The notes below the pieces were generated by a model, which worked only from the letters and a program-made list of their open reading frames with translations, searched no databases and was not told the DNA's origin. The position numbers and the translations under genes were made by a program. A DNA stretch of 64,000 nucleotides from an uncultured Lachnospiraceae bacterium. Its GTDB lineage: Bacteria; Bacillota; Clostridia; Lachnospirales; Lachnospiraceae. How positions within the stretch are numbered: position 1 is the stretch's first letter; every line of letters begins with the position of its first letter. The stretch lies in contig CANRAZ010000003.1 of the NCBI GenBank assembly GCA_947628705.1, forward strand, positions 1 to 64,000, written 5' to 3'. Positions 57,288 to 64,000 of this stretch are shown one piece after another.

Positions 57288-57507
57288 GGTTACACCTCCG
57301 TTTCTGCTGTTGTTTCCATTATAATAAACACAGGGCGGCATTACAAGTTTTATATTTTCTACGGTCTAAGCTTGGCTGAAGGGTTAAAAATTGCTGGAAT
57401 TCGAATTTCAGAGAACCGCAACTGTTAAAGCTTACGGCTGCATTTCTTCCGTTATATGCCTTAAACATTACGGTTTTATGAACGGCATACGGTAATTCCG
57501 AAAAAAA

Positions 57508-57613
57508 TTTTATAAAAAAGGGGAAATATGCAGTAATTTATGAAAAGCTTATAAAAAGGGTAGAAATATGCGTAAAGTTTTAGTAAAATACAGATGAAAA
57601 ACAAGTAAAATAC
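57508..57613 (+). repeat. Direct repeats upstream of the Na/Pi cotransporter gene
   Basis: TTATAAAAA(A)GGG..GAAATATGC.GTAA twice (about 42 bp apart) and AGTAAAATAC twice (57582, 57604; 22 bp apart). Confidence 0.5.
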
Positions 57614-57630
57614 TTTTTACGGGTGAAAAA

Positions 57631-59424
57631 ATGGATATTTTTAACATAATTTCGCTTTTGGGCGGTCTTGCCATGTTCCTCTACGGTATGAGGATAATGG
57701 GCGACGGACTGAAAGAGGGTTCGTCCGGAACATTGAAGAACGCGCTTGAAAAGCTCACAAACAAGCCCATAAAGGCTTTCTTTTTGGGACTTGTCATGAC
57801 GGCCGTAATCCAATCTTCAACGGCAACAATCGTAATAACGTCAGGACTTGTAGGCGCAGGCATCATATCCCTGCACCAGTCGGTCGGAATCATTGTAGGA
57901 GCCAACGTCGGTACGACCGTTACCGGTCAGATTATCCGTCTCCTCGATTTGGATTCCTCCGGCACATCGCTTTTGCAGCTCTTTAAGCCTTCGACTCTGG
58001 CTCCGCTTGCCCTTATCGCGGGCATAATAATCATTATGGGCTGGAAATCGAAGGGGCTTGGAACAGTCGGGCAGATTATTATCGGTTTCGGCATACTGTT
58101 TTCAGGACTTCTTAACATGACGGACTCGGTAAGCACGCTTACAGAGAGCGGCATAATCGAAAATCTTTTTACAAATCTTGGAAACAATCCCTTCCTCGGT
58201 TATCTGATGGGCGCGGGAGTAGCCTTTGTCCTTCAAAGCTCTTCTGCCACAATCGGTATTTTACAGGCGTTTTCTACATCGGGCCAGCTTACCTTTGGAG
58301 CCATTTACGCGGTCTTGGTCGGCGTCTATCTCGGCGACTGCGTTACAACGGCTATCGTGTGCAACATAGGAGCAAGACCCGAAGCGAAGCGCGTAGGTAT
58401 TTTTAACATTCTCTACAACCTAAGCAAATCGGTTGCAATTCTTGTCGTCGTCACCGTCATACACCAGATGGGGCTTCTTGACGGTATGTGGAACAGCGTT
58501 ATTGATTCCGGCGGCATTGCAAACACCAACACGGTCTTCAACCTGTCGTGCGCCATTGTGCTTTTCCCTACACTCGGCATATACGAAAAGCTTAGCCACA
58601 AATTCGTCAAGGATAAGGACGAGCCTGAGGTTTCAGGAAAATTCGACGAGCTTCTGGACGCGCTCAGTCCTGTGTTCTTCAATACCCCTGCAATCGCTTT
58701 CGGACGCTGCTACGATGCGCTTTCCGTAATGTACGACCTTGCAAGGACAAGCGTTGACCGTGCCTTCGATATAATAGCAAACTATGACGAAAAAAAGGCC
58801 CAGCAGATTGTTGAAGATGAGGATTACATAGACAACATGGCGGATCGCATAAACAACTACCTCATTCAAATTTCCGCACACATAACCGCCCAAAGCCATC
58901 TTGAAATGATGAACCACTATTATTCGGCGGCCACGGAATTTGAAAGGCTGAGCGACCATGCGATGAATATAGGTGAAATTGCGACCAATCTCCATGATCA
59001 CCAAACCTCATTTTCCGATGCGGCATTAAAGGAGCTTGCAGTCATCAGAAATCTCATAGACCGTATACTTGACTACAGCAATGACGCCTTTAAAGAAAAA
59101 AATGTTTCAGCGGCAAGACATATCGAGCCGCTTGAAGAGGTTGTTGACGACATGACGAACGCGCTGAAGGACAATCATCTTGAGCGTCTCCGAGCCGGAA
59201 AATGTTCAATAATTACAGGCACGGAGTTTCTGAATCTGCTCACAGAGATTGAACGTATTTCCGATATCTGCTCCAACATCGGCGTTGCGACGATCGCAAG
59301 GGTTACTCCTGAAATTAACCATCAGGTGCATGATTATGTTTCAACCCTTCATTCCGGACGTGACAGCGAGTTCAACCGTGAGTATCAGGAAGCTCACGAC
59401 AGATATTTTACACTGCTGAAGTGA
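57631..59424 (+). CDS. Na/Pi cotransporter family protein with C-terminal PhoU-like domain
   Basis: Repeated QSSTATI/QSSSATIGI motifs, GANVGTTVTGQ, C-terminal helical PhoU-like region. Confidence 0.93.
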   Translation: MDIFNIISLLGGLAMFLYGMRIMGDGLKEGSSGTLKNALEKLTNKPIKAFFLGLVMTAVIQSSTATIVITSGLVGAGIISLHQSVGIIVGANVGTTVTGQIIRLLDLDSSGTSLLQLFKPSTLAPLALIAGIIIIMGWKSKGLGTVGQIIIGFGILFSGLLNMTDSVSTLTESGIIENLFTNLGNNPFLGYLMGAGVAFVLQSSSATIGILQAFSTSGQLTFGAIYAVLVGVYLGDCVTTAIVCNIGARPEAKRVGIFNILYNLSKSVAILVVVTVIHQMGLLDGMWNSVIDSGGIANTNTVFNLSCAIVLFPTLGIYEKLSHKFVKDKDEPEVSGKFDELLDALSPVFFNTPAIAFGRCYDALSVMYDLARTSVDRAFDIIANYDEKKAQQIVEDEDYIDNMADRINNYLIQISAHITAQSHLEMMNHYYSAATEFERLSDHAMNIGEIATNLHDHQTSFSDAALKELAVIRNLIDRILDYSNDAFKEKNVSAARHIEPLEEVVDDMTNALKDNHLERLRAGKCSIITGTEFLNLLTEIERISDICSNIGVATIARVTPEINHQVHDYVSTLHSGRDSEFNREYQEAHDRYFTLLK

Positions 59425-59431
59425 TAAAAAA

Positions 59432-59453
59432 TGCCGGACTGTACAGTCCGGCA
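59432..59453. terminator. Perfect palindromic terminator between convergent genes
   Basis: TGCCGGACTGTACAGTCCGGCA, T-runs on both sides (six on the minus strand). Confidence 0.85.
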
Positions 59454-59525
59454 TTTTACATAATGCTTACATCTTACGTAACGCTTACATTTTACAAAAC
59501 TCTTACATTTTATATAATGCTTACA
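59454..59525. repeat. Four tandem 18-bp repeats
   Basis: TTTTACATAATGCTTACA / TCTTACGTAACGCTTACA / TTTTACAAAACTCTTACA / TTTTATATAATGCTTACA. Confidence 0.95.
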
Positions 59526-59527
59526 AA

Positions 59528-60475
59528 TTATTTATTTAATTCTGTGAACCATCTTCCGCACTCCGAAAGATCTTCCTTATTCCAGCCCGTTGTTTTATTG
59601 CAGCTTGGAGCTATCATTGCGGAGGTCTCGTCCTTGTTGGAAAGGTTCCAGATGCTGTAGCTGATGCAATTCTTTTTCAGGAAGGCAAGCCACCTGTCCA
59701 CCTCATCGTAATCGATCGCTCCGTTTCCGGACGCATCACAGATTCCGTACTCTGTTACATAAACGGCGATTCCGTTTGCAAGCGCTTCGCTTGCCTTGTC
59801 ACGCAATGACTGTTTATGTGTTGAAGCATAGAAATGGAGCGCATAAAGCACATTTTTAAACTTAAGCGGATCCTTTGACGCAATGTCAACGTCCTGCGAC
59901 CACTTAGGCGTTCCGCAGACAATTACGCTTTCCGGAACATTCTTTCTTATCACAGGAATAACCTCTTCGGCATAGGACTTTATTTCTTCCCATGTGCAGT
60001 CTTCATTAGGCTCGTTGCAAATCTCATAAATAACATTGCCGTAATCCTTAAGAACCACGCTGATCTTATCAAAGAATTTAAGAGCCATGTCCTTGTGCAT
60101 GTTAGGATTATAATCAAAAAGAATATGCCAGTCTATCATGCAGTAGATTCCAAGCTCAGCACATTTCTTTACGCTCCTTACTATCATTTCTTCAAGCTCG
60201 GCACGGTGCTCGTCCGTTCCGTCTGCATAACCGTAATCGCCGTCAGCCAGCGCGGTGTACATAGCTATCCTAAAAAGCTCCATTCCCCAGTTGTCAGCCA
60301 TAAATTCTATGGCGTCATCGTTCACATACTGCGGAAAGCTGTTCACATTGTGCGTACTCACACCCTTAAGCTGTACCGGCTCGCCGTTTTTATTAACAAG
60401 ACAGGTTCCTTCTACGTGTAATGCTCCGTTTTTTCCATAAACCGTAGCGGCCCCGTTTTTTATTTCTGTTACCAT
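59528..60475 (-). CDS. Glycoside hydrolase family 5 (cellulase-like), no signal peptide
   Basis: LVNKNGEPVQLKGVSTHNV, IDWHI, VIYEICNEPN, VYVTEYGICDASG. Confidence 0.92.
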   Translation of the reverse strand: MVTEIKNGAATVYGKNGALHVEGTCLVNKNGEPVQLKGVSTHNVNSFPQYVNDDAIEFMADNWGMELFRIAMYTALADGDYGYADGTDEHRAELEEMIVRSVKKCAELGIYCMIDWHILFDYNPNMHKDMALKFFDKISVVLKDYGNVIYEICNEPNEDCTWEEIKSYAEEVIPVIRKNVPESVIVCGTPKWSQDVDIASKDPLKFKNVLYALHFYASTHKQSLRDKASEALANGIAVYVTEYGICDASGNGAIDYDEVDRWLAFLKKNCISYSIWNLSNKDETSAMIAPSCNKTTGWNKEDLSECGRWFTELNK

Positions 60476-60623
60476 AAACAATACCTCCGAAATAATGAGC
60501 TATTTTATTTTTAACACATAGTCCGGCATATTACAATAATTATTTCCTTTATTTTATAAGCGTTTTATTGTTTTATGCGTTTTTTCTGTGTTTGCCTGCG
60601 ATTTCCGTTTTGCGCCGCTTTCT

Positions 60624-62540
60624 TTACGCTTCGTTCAAAATTTCCAAAAGCTTTGCATTTGATTCATGTATATTACAGCCCTCCGGCACATTGCCGCCGT
60701 GCATAACCTCAGTCAGTCCGTCACAGTTAAAAAAGGCCTGTTCTTCAATTCTTCTCAGCTTCTCGCCCAAAATAACTTTTTTTAACGATGAACATTCCGC
60801 AAATGCGCCGTAGCATATTTTCTTGGTGTTTTTGCCCGTATTAATTTCAGTAAGCGACTTACACCCGTAAAACGCGTAATCTCTTATCAGCGTAACGCCG
60901 TCAGGAATATTTACGTAAATCAAATCGCAGCAGTTATAAAAGGCTGCGTCGTCAATCTTTACCACAGAGGTTCCGATCACGGCGCTCTCAAGGCTTATAC
61001 AGCCATAAAAGCACTCATCGTCAATGTTGGTCACTCCGTTTCCGACTGTAATGCTTTCAAGTCCCGTGCATGAATAAAACACGCCCTCTCCCATCTCAGT
61101 CACCGAGTCAGGAATTAAAACATTCTTTAATGAAGCAATATTCGCAAACGCAAAATCTCCGATTTCACTGAGCCCTGCAGGAAGCTGCGCGCCTTCCCAC
61201 GCCGTCTGATCAAACGCATGAGCCCCTATGCGCTCCAGTGTATCAGGCAATGCTGACAAGGCATATGCCCTGCAGCCATAAAACGCATAATCTCCTACCG
61301 TTTCAAGCCCCTCGGCCATTATAAACTCAGTCAGGCTTTCGCAGCCGCTGAACGTATAATTTGAAATCTCGGCAACAGCTGCTGTTCCGCTGACTTTTCT
61401 CAGGCTTTTGCATGACAGGAATGCGCCCTCTCCAAGCTGCCCCAGAGAAGCCGGCAAGCTGACCTCCTCCAAGGAAGCGCACTCTCCAAAAGCGGCATTT
61501 CCTATTTTCTCAAGACCTTCGCTTAAATTAACCGCCTTTAAATTCTCACAAAAATAAAAAGCGTTGTCTGCGATCTCCCTGAGTGATGAGGGAAAATCCA
61601 CCTCTTCAACAGAAGAGTAGGCAAATGCACAGGAATATATATTCTCTGTCATCTCAGAAAGCGTCACTCTTTTTAAATAATTGTTGTTGTAAAAGGCATA
61701 GTTTCCGATTGAATCTACCGTCTCAGGCACAATGAAGCTTTCGTCCTGAATTCCGCACGGATAGCATATCAGTCTGGTCTTTTGTATGTTGTAAAGAATT
61801 CCGTTCTGACTTGAGAAGGATTTGTTATTTTTACTCACCTCAATGCTTTTTAGGCTGTCACTGGCAAAAACCGCAATAGGGTCAAAGGAAGCAAGTCCGT
61901 CTCCTAAAGATATTACCGAAAGTGCGGGACAGCAGTTAAACGTATACGCATTAAGGGATATCACGGATTGGCTGAAAACGACCTTGGTAAGCGCGCCAAC
62001 GTAAGAGAAGGCGTTTGCGGAAACCTCTGTCACAGAAGCAGGCAGGGTAAACTCAGACTCATTTTTGCCTGAAGGATAGGAAATGAGCCTTTTTTGTTCC
62101 TTATTGTAAAGAACCCCGTCAGCCACAGAATAAGAAGAGTTATTTCCTGTAAGAATGTATTCCTTAAGATAATAGCACTTACTAAATGCTGATTCTTTAA
62201 TATCGTTAATGCTTTCAGGTATTGTAATCGTAAGTGCGTCACACTGCGAAAACGCTTCCTTTTCAATAGCCGTCACCGGTAAATTTTCAATTCTGCTCGG
62301 TATTTTAACATCGTCGTCTTTTCCTTCATAAGCGACAACGGTCACAAAATCTCTGTCATAATCGGCTATATATGAAAAATCGCCGTACTCCTTCACACCC
62401 GAAACACCGCTAAGGCTTTCTGTTTTATCCTCCGGAAGGGTAAAAAGCTCCTGCGGCTTTTTCTTTTCACCGCAGGCTGAAAAGGTTATGCCTGCAAAGA
62501 GCATAAAAATTGCAAAAAACAATATCTTTTTTTTAGACAT
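60624..62540 (-). CDS. BspA-like LRR_5 repeat lipoprotein
   Basis: Lipobox FSAC after a signal peptide (MSKKKILFF start at 62540); many repeats of type L..I.IP.SV..IG..AF..C. Confidence 0.92.
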   Translation of the reverse strand: MSKKKILFFAIFMLFAGITFSACGEKKKPQELFTLPEDKTESLSGVSGVKEYGDFSYIADYDRDFVTVVAYEGKDDDVKIPSRIENLPVTAIEKEAFSQCDALTITIPESINDIKESAFSKCYYLKEYILTGNNSSYSVADGVLYNKEQKRLISYPSGKNESEFTLPASVTEVSANAFSYVGALTKVVFSQSVISLNAYTFNCCPALSVISLGDGLASFDPIAVFASDSLKSIEVSKNNKSFSSQNGILYNIQKTRLICYPCGIQDESFIVPETVDSIGNYAFYNNNYLKRVTLSEMTENIYSCAFAYSSVEEVDFPSSLREIADNAFYFCENLKAVNLSEGLEKIGNAAFGECASLEEVSLPASLGQLGEGAFLSCKSLRKVSGTAAVAEISNYTFSGCESLTEFIMAEGLETVGDYAFYGCRAYALSALPDTLERIGAHAFDQTAWEGAQLPAGLSEIGDFAFANIASLKNVLIPDSVTEMGEGVFYSCTGLESITVGNGVTNIDDECFYGCISLESAVIGTSVVKIDDAAFYNCCDLIYVNIPDGVTLIRDYAFYGCKSLTEINTGKNTKKICYGAFAECSSLKKVILGEKLRRIEEQAFFNCDGLTEVMHGGNVPEGCNIHESNAKLLEILNEA

Positions 62541-62620
62541 TCGTTTCAAATTATTCTCCTTTTCAACAAAAACCAAGACGGGCCTGTCAGCTTACAAACC
62601 CGTCGTTATGTTAAATAATT

Positions 62621-63526
62621 TTAAATTATTTCAGTTTTTTTCAACTCTTTTTCAGTCAGATTACTGCTTACGTAAAGATTCTCTTTGACCGAACTTAGCT
62701 GTACGATAAACGACTGAATACTGGCAACATTTTCCTCTATCCTTTGAAGGGCATACCAATCAATAAAGAAGTTGTCACAGACAAAGTCCATAAATTTGAT
62801 TCCAAAACCGAAGTCCTGACAATAAACATCATAAATATTGTTTACGTCCCTAAGCTCCTTGTTCATTCTTGCAATAGCCGCATTAAGCGAATAAACCAAG
62901 CTCTCTGCACTGTTTATGTCGTTATATTTGAACAGCTCGCAAAACATGCTGTCATCAAATACCAAGTCGGCAAAGCCCCACATCTTAGCAGACTTAAACT
63001 TATCAAGCGCCGCTTCTGCAATGCTAAGCACCTCTTCTACTGCAACTATAGCTTCGTTGATTTCTTTTAGAACGGAACGAAGTCTTTGCTTTTCCTTTTC
63101 CAGCTTCTGTTCATAAGCATTGAACTCTGAATACTCGCGCTTCATATATTCTCGAAGCTGCTTATATTCTTTCTTGGTGTCCTCAAGAGCTTTTTTTACA
63201 TCCTTAAGCCTTCCTCTTGTATCCAGAAGCCTGTATTTCAAGCTGTCTATTTCATGCTGCGTATCGTCTCTAATCTTTGCATTCTTTTCATACAGGGAGT
63301 CATATTTGCCCGTTATTTTAGTCTTAAATTTTTTCCACTTGGAATTTCTAAGCTCATCCAGCGTAAGTTCAACATCCGCCAGCTTTTTTACGTTTAAATC
63401 AAAATCATTTTTGATTCCCTCTTCAATGCGGGTATAATCCTCAACCTTTTTATCCAAGACCTCAATATCCGCTTCCATCTGGTTTATTCTGTTAAAATCT
63501 TCATTAAAGTTTCTGCCTGACTCCAT
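62621..63526 (-). CDS. Coiled-coil protein of unknown function
   Basis: Long heptad-like charged helices; no TM. Confidence 0.7.
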   Translation of the reverse strand: MESGRNFNEDFNRINQMEADIEVLDKKVEDYTRIEEGIKNDFDLNVKKLADVELTLDELRNSKWKKFKTKITGKYDSLYEKNAKIRDDTQHEIDSLKYRLLDTRGRLKDVKKALEDTKKEYKQLREYMKREYSEFNAYEQKLEKEKQRLRSVLKEINEAIVAVEEVLSIAEAALDKFKSAKMWGFADLVFDDSMFCELFKYNDINSAESLVYSLNAAIARMNKELRDVNNIYDVYCQDFGFGIKFMDFVCDNFFIDWYALQRIEENVASIQSFIVQLSSVKENLYVSSNLTEKELKKTEII

Positions 63527-63597
63527 ATTCTCTCCTATATTTTGCTTTCCTCAGCCGGAATCTGCACGTTCCTGATTCCAGATCCTGTTAATTTTGC

Positions 63598-64000
63598 CTA
63601 TTCCTCGCTTTTGATTGCAATAAAATCTTCATCATAAACGTTTTTTCCGTCGCTGCTTCTGTCCTTGCTTCCGGTACATTCCTCGGTCGTATACTTACCC
63701 TCCGCATAACCTGCAAAACCGCCGTTGCTCACGCCTGAAGCTGATTTATTGCTTATTTTCCCTGAAGCGCTGACGTTCTTGAAGTCGCCGTCTTTTATAT
63801 AGCCTGAGACTCCTCCCGTGTACGCATCGTAACCCGAATCTGCCGTTACGCTTCCTGTCGCCTCAACGCCGGTCATCGACACGGATTTGATATTTCCGGA
63901 TACGCCTCCGCACATAACCGTTGCGGACTCTTTACTGCTTGCCGAGGCCGTAACAGCCGTTGAGACCTTAAGCTCTGTCAGGCCTCCGATATCTGCATAT
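63598..64000 (-). CDS. C-terminal part of a GLUG-motif-type repeat protein, cut by the window edge
   Basis: Repeats like GGVSGYIKDGDFKNVSASGKI; the frame stays open to 64000 (YADIGGLTELKVSTAVTASASS...). Confidence 0.75.
   Translation of the reverse strand, partial: YADIGGLTELKVSTAVTASASSKESATVMCGGVSGNIKSVSMTGVEATGSVTADSGYDAYTGGVSGYIKDGDFKNVSASGKISNKSASGVSNGGFAGYAEGKYTTEECTGSKDRSSDGKNVYDEDFIAIKSEE

Overview
The window looks like a chromosomal segment from a spore-forming, Lachnospiraceae-like Firmicute. Nearly everything is coded on the minus strand. Housekeeping and sporulation blocks recognised from the translations: rpiB, a LMW-PTP-like gene and sua5; citrate synthase; mgsA; a CwlD-like amidase; spoVAC; sigF-spoIIAB-spoIIAA; valS; infC-rpmI-rplT with a leader attenuator; mfd; pth; a split B12 methionine synthase; MATE; dGTPase; YfcC plus pepD; NptA. 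I could not run searches, so family names rest on motif recognition. Main leads: (1) a three-gene cytoplasmic cluster at 14461-20221, made of a TPR-like protein, an Hsp70/actin-fold ATPase and a 1180-aa beta-sandwich plus solenoid protein (DUF5716/DUF5717-like, function unknown). (2) A secreted-polypeptide locus with its own exporter (lactococcin-972-like layout) at 21899-25871, behind a perfect consensus promoter with a palindrome at +1. (3) Tandem paralogous GHKL kinases with one LytTR regulator, where the upstream kinase has lost its N-box Asn and its G-box. (4) An LMW-PTP-fold protein lacking the catalytic Cys and Arg. (5) A conserved-looking protein with a PD-(D/E)XK-like motif, translationally coupled to CapA. 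(6) Two unrelated short tandem-repeat arrays sitting just downstream of stop codons. (7) An infC with a probable ATC start and an attenuator with a visible antiterminator alternative. No CRISPR array, tRNA, rRNA or intact mobile element was seen.
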